Origin: an uncultured Lachnospiraceae bacterium
Lineage (GTDB): Bacteria > Bacillota > Clostridia > Lachnospirales > Lachnospiraceae
Direction of reading: 5' to 3'
DNA: 12,209 nucleotides
Assembly (NCBI GenBank): GCA_958446555.1
Contig: CAUCWU010000034.1
Span: 1 to 12,209, forward strand
Part shown: positions 1-6,414 of the stretch, piece after piece
Layout: each line of letters begins with the position of its first letter
Numbering within the stretch: position 1 is the stretch's first letter
Notes under the pieces: model-generated
The model's input: only the letters and a program-made list of their open reading frames with translations
Database searches by the model: none
What the model was told of the DNA's origin: nothing
Position numbers and translations under genes: made by a program

Positions 1-23
1 AGATCGAGATCAATCGAATCTGT

Positions 24-29
24 TCTCCT
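24..29 (-). promoter_or_regulatory. Ribosome-binding-site-like AGGAGA after pflB
   Basis: On the minus strand, AGGAGA lies 2 nt past the pflB TAA. No ATG follows before the window edge; a TTG sits about 10 nt downstream. Such a close site suggests a co-transcribed next gene. The glycyl-radical activating enzyme pflA is the usual neighbour of pflB, but this identity is inferred only from habit of the locus and not from any coding sequence seen here. Confidence 0.4.
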
Positions 30-31
30 AA

Positions 32-2275
32 TTACAGGAAGGAATGGCAGGTTCTCTTGATAACGTCGTCCTGCTGCTCCTTGGTCAGATCGATGAACTT
101 AACTGCATAACCAGATACACGGATTGTGAAGTTAGCGTACTCTGGCTTCTCCGGATGAGCCTGGCAATCCAGAAGCTTTTCAACACCAAATACGTTTACG
201 TTCAGGTGATGAGCACCATTTGCAAAGTATCCATCCATAGCCTGTACAAGGTTATTTACGCGCTCTTCCTCAGTGTTTCCAAGTGCACTTGGGTTGATGG
301 TCTGGGTATTGGAAATACCATCCAGAGCCCACTCATATGGCAGCTTAGCAACAGAGTTCAGGGATGCAAGCAGACCGTTCTTCTCAGCGCCGTAAGACGG
401 GTTAGCACCTGGAGACAGTGGCTCACCAGCCGGACGACCATCCGGAAGAGCACCAGTAGCCTTACCATAAACTACGTTAGAAGTAATGGTCAGGATAGAG
501 GTGGTCGGCTCAGAGTTACGATAGGTATGACGCTTCTTGATCTTTGCAAGGAACTGTCCTAACAGCTCTACTGCGATATCATCAGCACGGTCATCATCGT
601 TACCGTAACGTGGGAAGTCTCCCTCGATCTCATAATCAACAACCAGACCGCTCTCATCACGTACAGTCTTAACCTTTGCGTACTTGATAGCACTTAAGGA
701 GTCAACTGTGTGAGAGAATCCTGCGATACCAGTAGCAAAGGTACGACGTACATCGGTATCGATCAGAGCCATCTCAGCTGCCTCATAGTAATACTTGTCA
801 TGCATATACTGGATCAGGTTCAGAGTATTTACATACATTCCTGCCAGCCAATCCATCATAACATCGTACTTCTTAACAACTTCATCATAATCCAGATACT
901 CGGAAGTGATCGGCTTGTATGCCGGACCTACCTGAGCCTTGGTCTTCTCATCAACACCACCGTTGATAGCGTAAAGCAGACACTTAGCCAGGTTAGCACG
1001 AGCGCCGAAGAACTGCATTTCCTTACCGGTCTGTGTAGCGGATACACAGCAGCAGATGGAGTAGTCATCGCCCCATACAACACGCATAACATCATCGTTC
1101 TCATACTGGATGGAAGATGTCTTGATGGAAACCTCTGCAGCATACTTACGGAAGTACTCTGGCAGGTTCTTGGAATACAGAACAGTCATGTTCGGTTCCG
1201 GAGCCGGTCCCATAGTCTCCAGTGTGTGCAGGATACGATAATCGTTCTTAGTAACCATGGAACGTCCGTCTACGCCAAGACCAGCGATAGCCAGAGTAGC
1301 CCATACCGGGTCACCAGAGAACAGCTCGTTGTAAGACTGAATACGAGCAAACTTAACCATACGCAGCTTCATTACGAAGTGGTCAATGATCTCCTGAGCC
1401 TGGGTCTCATCGATAACACCATTCTCAAGGTCTCTCTGCATATAGATATCAATGAAAGTGGATACACGTCCGATGGACATTGCAGCACCGTTCTGAGTCT
1501 TGATTGCTGCTAAGTATCCGAAGTACAGCCACTGAACTGCTTCCTGAGCGGTCTTAGCCGGCTCGGAAATATCGAAGCCATAGCTTGCAGCCATAACCTT
1601 CATATCCTTCAGAGCCTTGATCTGATCAGCAAGCTCTTCTCTCTGACGGATTACATCATCAGTCATAGTACCGTCGCCGCAGTTAGCCAGATCCTTCTGC
1701 TTCTCAGCAACAAGGAAATCAATTCCGTACAGAGCGATACGACGATAGTCGCCTACGATACGGCCACGGCCATATGTATCCGGCAGACCAGTGATGATCT
1801 TGTTCTTACGTGCAGCACGAATCTCTGGAGTATATGCATCAAATACACCCTGATTGTGGGTCTTGTGATATACAGTGAAGATCTTGTGCAGCTCTGGGCT
1901 TGGAGTATATCCGTACATCTCGCAGGACTCCTCTGCCATTCTGATACCACCGTAAGGCATAAATGCTCTCTTTAAAGGCTTGTCAGTCTGAAGACCTACA
2001 ACCTTCTCAAGATCCTTATCCAGGTATCCCGGGCCGTGGGATGTGATGCTGGAAACGATATCGGTATCCATATCCAGTACGCCGCCCTTTGCTCTAGCCT
2101 GCTTATTTAACTCCTGCAGCTCTCCCCAAAGCTTATCTGTAGCCTCAGTAGCATCTGCAAGGAAGGATGCATCTCCATCATATGGAGTATAGTTGTTCTG
2201 AATGAAATCGCGGGTGTTGACTTCCTCTTTCCAGAGTCTGCCCTTAAAACCAGCCCATGCTTCAAACTGTTTCAT
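32..2275 (-). CDS. pflB: Formate acetyltransferase (pyruvate formate-lyase)
   Basis: This glycyl-radical enzyme converts pyruvate and CoA to acetyl-CoA and formate in the anaerobic cytoplasm. The 747-residue length is close to the family norm of about 750-760. The active-site cysteine pair is visible at about residues 409-410 (ICCCVSATQ, with an extra Cys just before the pair), followed by the family block QFFGARANLAK (421-431). The radical glycine is Gly722 in RVSGYAV near the C-terminus, followed by the conserved tail LTKEQQDDVI. The start ATG is supported by GGAGG at 2286-2290, 10 nt upstream, and by agreement of the N-terminus (FEAWAGFKGRLWKEEVNTRD) with the family. It would need a radical-SAM activase (PflA), expected just left of the window. 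It has its own promoter and a long leader. The identification is secure because both the cysteine pair and the glycyl-radical loop are intact. Confidence 0.98.
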   Translation of the reverse strand: MKQFEAWAGFKGRLWKEEVNTRDFIQNNYTPYDGDASFLADATEATDKLWGELQELNKQARAKGGVLDMDTDIVSSITSHGPGYLDKDLEKVVGLQTDKPLKRAFMPYGGIRMAEESCEMYGYTPSPELHKIFTVYHKTHNQGVFDAYTPEIRAARKNKIITGLPDTYGRGRIVGDYRRIALYGIDFLVAEKQKDLANCGDGTMTDDVIRQREELADQIKALKDMKVMAASYGFDISEPAKTAQEAVQWLYFGYLAAIKTQNGAAMSIGRVSTFIDIYMQRDLENGVIDETQAQEIIDHFVMKLRMVKFARIQSYNELFSGDPVWATLAIAGLGVDGRSMVTKNDYRILHTLETMGPAPEPNMTVLYSKNLPEYFRKYAAEVSIKTSSIQYENDDVMRVVWGDDYSICCCVSATQTGKEMQFFGARANLAKCLLYAINGGVDEKTKAQVGPAYKPITSEYLDYDEVVKKYDVMMDWLAGMYVNTLNLIQYMHDKYYYEAAEMALIDTDVRRTFATGIAGFSHTVDSLSAIKYAKVKTVRDESGLVVDYEIEGDFPRYGNDDDRADDIAVELLGQFLAKIKKRHTYRNSEPTTSILTITSNVVYGKATGALPDGRPAGEPLSPGANPSYGAEKNGLLASLNSVAKLPYEWALDGISNTQTINPSALGNTEEERVNNLVQAMDGYFANGAHHLNVNVFGVEKLLDCQAHPEKPEYANFTIRVSGYAVKFIDLTKEQQDDVIKRTCHSFL

Positions 2276-2435
2276 GATTCAAAAACCTCCTTTAAAATTT
2301 GCTGACATCCCCGTTTCGGGGGCCCTATCATGTGCCGCATCACCCGAAATCGAGATGAAATTGCTTTCAAATTATTCGATTCCCGGCGATGCTGCACATC
2401 CTCCCGTCAGCGGTCTGTCTAACCTTTGGTCTGAC
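2276..2435 (-). promoter_or_regulatory. Structured 5' leader of pflB
   Basis: About 150 nt separate the predicted transcription start from the pflB ATG. The leader contains at least two small perfect hairpins: CCCCG/CGGGG with a 3-nt loop at about 2309-2321, close to the ribosome binding site, and TGAAA/TTTCA with a 4-nt loop at about 2356-2369. I recognise no riboswitch class and see no intrinsic terminator. The leader could influence mRNA stability or translation, but that is inference. Confidence 0.35.
2286..2290 (-). promoter_or_regulatory. Ribosome binding site of pflB
   Basis: A perfect GGAGG on the minus strand lies 10 nt before the pflB ATG, within AAAGGAGGTT, nearly a full anti-Shine-Dalgarno match. 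It fixes the start codon and fits strong expression of an abundant fermentation enzyme. Confidence 0.85.
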
Positions 2436-2467
2436 ATTATAATATCATATCCCCGAAAATCTTACAA
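2436..2467 (-). promoter_or_regulatory. Probable pflB promoter
   Basis: On the minus strand there is a consensus -10 TATAAT at 2436-2441. The best -35 candidate, TTGTAA at 2462-2467, is 20 bp away, longer than the usual 17, so the -35 is weak or activator-dependent. No clear Rex or FNR palindrome was found next to it. Transcription would start near 2429 and run left into pflB. Confidence 0.5.
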
Positions 2468-2473
2468 GCACAC

Positions 2474-2493
2474 AAATGCGTTTCTTTGCATTT
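2474..2493 (-). terminator. Weak stem-loop after the FliB-like gene
   Basis: AAATGC/GCATTT (6 bp, 8-nt loop) follows within 3 nt of the stop of the FliB-like gene. On the minus strand it is preceded by A residues but is not followed by a T-run, so it would be a poor intrinsic terminator. Read on the plus strand it does have a T-run, but no plus-strand gene lies upstream. Some read-through into the pflB region is possible. Confidence 0.25.
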
Positions 2494-2496
2494 TTT

Positions 2497-3729
2497 TCAA
2501 TACATCAAGTTACATAACCCAAAAACACTTTCCATCATTTCCTGATACTGACTCTCACAGCTTTTTGCAAACCGCTCCATATTCTCCGGGCAATACTCGA
2601 TTTCTTTTGAGAATCTTCGAACCTGTTCGATTTGGTCTTTCTGAGTGAAGCTTCCAGCTTTCAAAAAGCAATTTTCATTGAGAAGAAACAATAAGCAGAT
2701 TGACGCTGCTGCAAATAAAATCTTCGCCTCTTTCTGTCCGTCAAATAGAATCTCTGGGTAGTAGCGATAAATTAGGTAGACAGCGATATGTTCATACTCG
2801 TACAGTCGATCTTCTTTTTGCATGTAGGTTAGAAATTCTTCGATATTGTTTTCTGAAAGAAGGATGTCAATTTTGTCTTCTAGTTCAGACATTTGACTCG
2901 GCCAGGTCTCGTCTAGTGACTCCATGCCATGGAAAAACTGAATCAAATACAGTGCACTTTTCTTGAGAATTTCTGCATCTGGTTTTGCCGTGTAGTCCCA
3001 CTCTGGAATTGACTCTGTATCTTGCCACTTAGTACCTGTCAGTGACATCAAAACTTCCTCTGCATAGGGAAGCTGGATTAGTAATTCTTTTAAGCGCATA
3101 CCAATGCTCTCACTTCGATCCTGCAGAATAGAAAAAATCGCCTCGCGCTCGGAAAGCATCATTTCACACTCGGCATCCTCGTCAAGCTCTTCAAATTCAT
3201 CTGCGTCACTTTCCAAATCTTCCTCAAAATCGTCATCGAATTTCTCATCTAAGTCTTCTTCAAACTCATTTTGAGCCTCGTCCTTAGATTCCTCTGAACA
3301 GACTTCCTCTTCATCCTGTGTGACCTCTTCAATAAAGGTAAGTGGACTGTGATCAGAAAACAAAAGTCGCTCTGCCTCCTCACAGCAAAGGCCAAGCCCA
3401 ACCTCTGTATAATCGCCAAACCAATTATAAAAGCGCGGATGCTCACGACAGATATCGCACAGTCTATCCTCTCCCAAGTTGATAAATATGTCACATAAGT
3501 TTTCCTTATTTAAAAATGGGCAGCGATTGTTCTTTAATTGAAAGAAATATTCGCCCGGCTCTGTGCCAATCTCTTGGCGCAGCCGATCACCGAACTCACC
3601 TTTTTCTGCCAGATACCCTTCTGCAGTTGTCTCGTCAACCTCAATTTCCCATCCGGCACAGCAGGTATCTGTACAGGCTGAACCGATACAGTGAAATTGA
3701 TCAAAAAATGCTGGTTTATGGTATTTCAT
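2497..3729 (-). CDS. FliB-like lysine-N-methylase family protein with acidic insert
   Basis: The N-terminal cysteine cluster matches the flagellin lysine-N-methylase (FliB) family: FHCIGSACTDTCCAGWEIEVD (Cys14, 19, 23, 24), then Cys70, Cys79, the CDIC pair at 91-94, and CC at 115-116. In Salmonella FliB is known to methylate flagellin lysines and to bind an iron-sulfur cluster; the Cys set here suits metal binding. Residues 134-189 form a very acidic, low-complexity segment (33 of 56 residues are Asp or Glu) splitting the Cys domain from an alpha-helical C-terminal half (about 195-410). The start has AGGAGT at 3741-3746. It lies 35 nt after the small Gly/Cys-rich membrane protein gene and is probably co-transcribed with it. 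No flagellar gene is in the window, so the methylation target is unknown. Family assignment is firm; enzymatic role is inferred. Confidence 0.75.
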   Translation of the reverse strand: MKYHKPAFFDQFHCIGSACTDTCCAGWEIEVDETTAEGYLAEKGEFGDRLRQEIGTEPGEYFFQLKNNRCPFLNKENLCDIFINLGEDRLCDICREHPRFYNWFGDYTEVGLGLCCEEAERLLFSDHSPLTFIEEVTQDEEEVCSEESKDEAQNEFEEDLDEKFDDDFEEDLESDADEFEELDEDAECEMMLSEREAIFSILQDRSESIGMRLKELLIQLPYAEEVLMSLTGTKWQDTESIPEWDYTAKPDAEILKKSALYLIQFFHGMESLDETWPSQMSELEDKIDILLSENNIEEFLTYMQKEDRLYEYEHIAVYLIYRYYPEILFDGQKEAKILFAAASICLLFLLNENCFLKAGSFTQKDQIEQVRRFSKEIEYCPENMERFAKSCESQYQEMMESVFGLCNLMY

Positions 3730-3764
3730 AATAACCGCAAACTCCTATTATTATATAGATTTAA

Positions 3765-3920
3765 TCACTTTAGAGCAGCAAACAGGAATACAATTATAGC
3801 TAAAATAAGGTAAGCACAACAAGTACAGCCGCAACCACCGCCTCCTGATGAACTACCACCACCTCCTGTTTGCATCTTGTAATTTACATATCCCCTTCCT
3901 GTCGATGGATCTAATCCCAT
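3765..3920 (-). CDS. Small Gly/Ser/Cys-rich single-span membrane protein (51 aa)
   Basis: The ATG at 3918-3920 is chosen because a perfect GGAGG (3928-3932) lies 7 nt upstream; an in-frame ATG 30 nt earlier has no such site. The 51-residue product has a polar N-terminus (MGLDPSTGRGYVNYK), a Gly/Ser tract (GGGGSSSGGGG, about 19-29), a cysteine knot-like run CGCTCC (30-35), and a hydrophobic helix YLILAIIVFLFAALK (37-51) ending in Lys. This would be a tail-anchored or single-span membrane protein with clustered thiols next to the membrane face. I recognise no family; the Gly-rich plus short hydrophobic layout is only loosely like the tiny YjcZ-type proteins of Bacillus. It precedes the FliB-like gene by 35 nt, so it may be its partner, substrate or simply an operon neighbour. 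The strong ribosome binding site and biased composition argue that it is real. Confidence 0.7.
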   Translation of the reverse strand: MGLDPSTGRGYVNYKMQTGGGGSSSGGGGCGCTCCAYLILAIIVFLFAALK

Positions 3921-3940
3921 AATTTTCCCTCCTTCTAAGA

Positions 3941-3969
3941 TAGCCTGCAACCCAATTGGCTACAGGCTA
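3941..3969. repeat. Inverted repeat between kinase and small membrane protein gene
   Basis: TAGCCTG (3941-3947) and CAGGCTA (3963-3969) form a 7-bp stem. The loop holds the self-complementary CCAATTGG (3952-3959). No T-run follows on either strand, so it is not a standard terminator. It lies in the 68-nt gap between the kinase stop and the small gene, just before the latter's GGAGG. It may be an RNA processing or stability element or a protein-binding palindrome. Confidence 0.4.
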
Positions 3970-3988
3970 TTAAAAATCACAATATATC

Positions 3989-5599
3989 TTACAGCTTCAT
4001 TGCCTCTACAGCGGCGCGCTCTACCGGCAAGCACTCCTTGTAGCTCTGAATGAATGCATCAAATCCGGCAACGTCAGCTGGATCTGGATCCATGCGCACA
4101 CCAGTCTCTCCATGGAATACTTCCTCTGCAAGGAACGCATCTAATTTCTGATCTGGCTTTTTGTGAATCATATAGGAAGCAAGCAGTGCAATTCCCCATG
4201 CGCCACCTTCTCCTGCTGTCTCCATCAAAGATACCGGTGCATTGATTGCTGCTGCCATGATATGCTGACCTACGCCCTTTGTCTTAAAGAGTCCACCGTG
4301 GCCATAGATGTTGTCAAGCTTTACGCCCTCTTCCTTAAACAGAATATCTAAGCCCACCTTTAATGCGCCAAGCGAGGTGTACAGATGCGTTCTCATGAAA
4401 TTTGCCAGTGTGAAATGGCTGTCTGGTGTACGAACAAACAGTGGACGACCTTCCTCGAATCCTGTAATACTCTCACCTGAGAAATAGTTATATGCCATCA
4501 AACCACCACAGTCTGCATCACCCTCAAGTGCCTTGTTGTACAGAACTGAGAAGAGCTGATTCATATCAACTGGAACACCGATTGCCTGCTGGAATTCCTT
4601 GAAGATGTTCACCCATGCATTTAAATCAGAGGTACAGTTGTTGCAGTGAACCATTGCTACCGGAAGGCCATCCGGTGTCGTCACCATATCAATCTCCTCG
4701 TGAACCTTCTTTAAGCTCTCGTTCTCATCCATGACAACCATCGCAAATACAGAGGTTCCTGCTGACACATTTCCGGTATGTACGGTTACGCTGTTGGTTG
4801 CTGCCATTCCAGTTCCAGCATCGCCCTCTGGCGGACACATTGGAACACCAGCCTCAAGCTCGCCAGTCGGGTCAAGAAGCTTTGCACCTTCTTCGGTTAA
4901 ATTTCCTGCCGGCTCACCTGCGACAAGTACCTTTGGCAGAATGTCACGAAGCTTCCAAGAATAGCCCTTCGGTGCAATCAGCTGATCAAAGGTCTCAACC
5001 ATGCTCTGATCATAGTCCTTTGTCTTACTGTCAATTGGGAACATACCAGATGCCTCACCAACACCGAGTACTCTTTTTCCGGTTAACTTCCAGTGAACAT
5101 AACCTGCCAGTGTGGACAGATAATCAATGCGTGGCAGATGCTCCTCTCCATTTAAGATTGCCTGATACAGATGAGCAATGCTCCATCTCTGCGGAATATT
5201 AAAAGAGAACGCCTCTGTCAATTCCTTTGCTGCCTGCTCAGTGATTGTATTTCTCCAAGTACGGAATGGAACCATCAGTGTTCCTTCCTTATCAAATACC
5301 ATATAGCCGTGCATCATAGCAGAAAAACCAATTGCACCGATCTTTTTTAAAGTAGCACCGCACTGAGACTTTACATCTGCTGCAAGCTTTGCATAAGCGT
5401 CCTGCAAGCCAGTCCAGATATCCTCAAGTGTATACGTCCAGATTCCGTTCTCCAGACGATTTTCCCAGTCATGCGCGCCCTGTGCAATCGGAGCATTCTG
5501 CTCATTTGTCAGTACTGCCTTAATTCTTGTTGAGCCAAACTCAATGCCAAGAACTGTTTTTCCAGCCTCTACGGCCTCTCTCATTTTTACCGAATCCAT
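3989..5599 (-). CDS. FGGY-family carbohydrate kinase (probable pentulose kinase)
   Basis: The 536-residue protein has the FGGY layout: the N-terminal phosphate loop GIEFGSTRIKAVL (18-30), the sugar-binding region around SAMMHGYM (93-100) and TWRNTIT (114-120), the expected catalytic Asp260 in PEGDAGTGMAATN, a second nucleotide loop GNVSAGTSVF (276-285), and a C-terminal GHGGLFKTKGVGQ adenosine motif. Family members phosphorylate xylulose, ribulose, glycerol or similar sugars with ATP. The style resembles the kinases in Bacteroides and Clostridia arabinose or pentose loci, so L-ribulose or xylulose is my best guess for substrate, but no isomerase or epimerase is present here to support it. The ATG has a modest CGAGG site at 5606-5610. 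It has its own promoter and is the first gene of the leftward set. Family is certain; substrate is not. Confidence 0.9.
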   Translation of the reverse strand: MDSVKMREAVEAGKTVLGIEFGSTRIKAVLTNEQNAPIAQGAHDWENRLENGIWTYTLEDIWTGLQDAYAKLAADVKSQCGATLKKIGAIGFSAMMHGYMVFDKEGTLMVPFRTWRNTITEQAAKELTEAFSFNIPQRWSIAHLYQAILNGEEHLPRIDYLSTLAGYVHWKLTGKRVLGVGEASGMFPIDSKTKDYDQSMVETFDQLIAPKGYSWKLRDILPKVLVAGEPAGNLTEEGAKLLDPTGELEAGVPMCPPEGDAGTGMAATNSVTVHTGNVSAGTSVFAMVVMDENESLKKVHEEIDMVTTPDGLPVAMVHCNNCTSDLNAWVNIFKEFQQAIGVPVDMNQLFSVLYNKALEGDADCGGLMAYNYFSGESITGFEEGRPLFVRTPDSHFTLANFMRTHLYTSLGALKVGLDILFKEEGVKLDNIYGHGGLFKTKGVGQHIMAAAINAPVSLMETAGEGGAWGIALLASYMIHKKPDQKLDAFLAEEVFHGETGVRMDPDPADVAGFDAFIQSYKECLPVERAAVEAMKL

Positions 5600-5607
5600 A
5601 TTGAACC

Positions 5608-5669
5608 TCGTTTCTGCGTTTATCGCGTTTCAGAAAGTACAGCTTTCTGTTTTTTCAAGATTTTTCTTG
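5608..5669 (-). promoter_or_regulatory. Kinase leader: two hairpins and three AAACG repeats
   Basis: Between promoter and start are CAAGA/TCTTG (5656-5669, 4-nt loop) and CAGAAAG/CTTTCTG (5631-5649, 5-nt loop). Three AAACG(C/A) copies then follow on the minus strand at 5625-5630, 5616-5621 and 5608-5613, about one per 8-9 bp; the last overlaps the ribosome binding site. This looks like a regulated leader or operator, but no regulator is identifiable. Confidence 0.3.
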
Positions 5670-5676
5670 CATTCCC

Positions 5677-5705
5677 AGTATAGCACACTGCCTTTTTAAA
5701 AACAA
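5677..5705 (-). promoter_or_regulatory. Promoter of the FGGY kinase
   Basis: On the minus strand there is TTGTTT (-35, 5700-5705), a 17-bp spacer, and TATACT (-10, 5677-5682). This is a good sigma-70-type match about 75 nt upstream of the kinase start codon and the best-formed promoter on this strand in the window. Confidence 0.65.
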
Positions 5706-5747
5706 CTGAAACTGCTCAGATGCGCTACACAAACTTATCTAGTCTGA

Positions 5748-5840
5748 TATGATACTCTTTCCTATGAAGCTCGCTCCACCTACGAAAACAAAGATGGAGA
5801 TTCTGTCCCTGTCTATCAAATCAGCTCAACTTCTATCTAT
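5748..5840 (+). pseudogene. Left fragment of IS-interrupted unrecognised gene
   Basis: From 5748 the frame reads YDTLSYEARSTYENKDG and on through VPVYQISSTSIY, immediately after an in-frame TGA at 5745-5747. There is no convincing start codon or ribosome binding site, so the true N-terminus is missing. If the IS605 element is removed between 5840 and 8111 this frame continues exactly into the right fragment. That makes it a remnant of one gene cut by the insertion. The function is not recognised. The bases between the kinase promoter and 5747 show nothing else I can name. Confidence 0.5.
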
Positions 5841-5854
5841 CAAAGTAGGCAGAG

Positions 5855-5892
5855 TACCACGTCCATAGGAGCTATGCACCGCATGGGCGTGG
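5855..5892 (+). repeat. Left-end 38-bp direct repeat with hairpin
   Basis: Identical to 8064-8101. Within it, bases 5857-5866 (CCACGTCCAT) pair with 5883-5892 (ATGGGCGTGG) through ten pairs including one G-T, leaving a 16-nt apical part. This is the subterminal hairpin type bound by IS200/IS605 TnpA at the left end. Confidence 0.85.
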
Positions 5893-5912
5893 GTGAATGC
5901 CTTTGATGCTGC

Positions 5913-6329
5913 TTATTGATTTTTAATATATTCTTGTACCATTTGTAGACTGTTCTCACTTACTGTTGTGGCAAAATAGCTATCACTCCAAAATAATGGT
6001 TTCCAGTAGTATTCTTTCAGAAAGGTATCACCATACTGTTTTCTTGCATAACGGCTTGCTTTCGTTTTAATGACATTTACCAGTGTACCCGGTGCAGTGA
6101 ATGGATCTGCTTCGAACAAAATGTGGATATGATCCGCTTCCCCATTCATTTCTAAGATTACCAAATCTTTCTCGTCGAAGATATCCTGTATTACTTGATA
6201 GACCAGTTCTTTAACAGCCCCGGTTAAAACCGGACGACGGTACTTTGTTACCAGTACTATATGATACTGTAATAAAAAACAACTGTGTCGATTGGTATAA
6301 TACGTTTGCCCTAACTTTTTCTTGTACAT
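5913..6329 (-). CDS. tnpA: IS200/IS605-family Y1 (HUH) transposase
   Basis: TnpA cuts and rejoins single-stranded DNA at the IS ends through a tyrosine. With the start at 6329 the protein has 138 residues, typical for the family. It begins MYKKKLGQTYYTNRHSCF and carries the usual YHIVLVTKYRRPVL, the HUH pair in DHIHILFE (His67, His69), and the catalytic Tyr134 in the C-terminal helix (MVQEYIKNQ). The frame is open 28 codons further upstream to an ATG at 6413, but that ATG has no ribosome binding site and would overlap the tnpB promoter. The chosen start has only a weak AAAGAG at 6342-6347. The stop lies 21 bp inside the left-end hairpin. It is transcribed away from tnpB from an overlapping promoter. 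All catalytic residues are present, so it may be active. Confidence 0.9.
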   Translation of the reverse strand: MYKKKLGQTYYTNRHSCFLLQYHIVLVTKYRRPVLTGAVKELVYQVIQDIFDEKDLVILEMNGEADHIHILFEADPFTAPGTLVNVIKTKASRYARKQYGDTFLKEYYWKPLFWSDSYFATTVSENSLQMVQEYIKNQ

Positions 6330-6344
6330 ATGTTCTTTTTTCTC

Positions 6345-6373
6345 TTTACATCCATTTATTTTTATGGTATAAT
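6345..6373 (+). promoter_or_regulatory. Promoter of tnpB
   Basis: TTTACA (6345-6350), a 17-bp spacer and TATAAT (6368-6373) form a near-consensus promoter 41 bp upstream of the tnpB ATG. Its -35 lies inside the early upstream region of tnpA. Confidence 0.7.
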
Positions 6374-6399
6374 AATAGCATAGAAATAAATTATTGTAA
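6372..6399 (-). promoter_or_regulatory. Promoter of tnpA, opposed to and overlapping that of tnpB
   Basis: On the minus strand there is TTACAA (6394-6399), a 16-bp spacer and TATTAT (6372-6377), about 42 bp before the chosen tnpA start. The two -10 elements share bases 6372-6373, so the two promoters probably cannot be occupied at once. Confidence 0.5.
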
Positions 6400-6414
6400 A
6401 GAGGTACATCCATT

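Noticed and set aside
710..1513. Long open frames on the plus strand inside pflB, and similar ones inside the kinase and activase
   Set aside because: They are antisense to genes with clear catalytic motifs, have no ribosome binding sites and no recognisable domains.
3750..3755. TATAAT on the minus strand as a promoter for the FliB-like gene alone
   Set aside because: Transcription would begin inside the ribosome binding site at 3741-3746, and there is no -35 at a usable distance; co-transcription with the small gene is simpler.
5618..5632. Catabolite-responsive element upstream of the kinase (TGAAACGCGATAAA)
   Set aside because: The central CG is displaced relative to the cre consensus and the right half lacks the CA end.
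5631..5655. Plus-strand intrinsic terminator (7-bp stem plus six T)
   Set aside because: No plus-strand gene lies upstream; on the minus strand the same stem is part of the kinase leader without a T-run.
6330..6413. Longer tnpA beginning at ATG 6411-6413
   Set aside because: No ribosome binding site, atypical N-terminal extension, and it would begin upstream of the tnpA promoter's likely start point.
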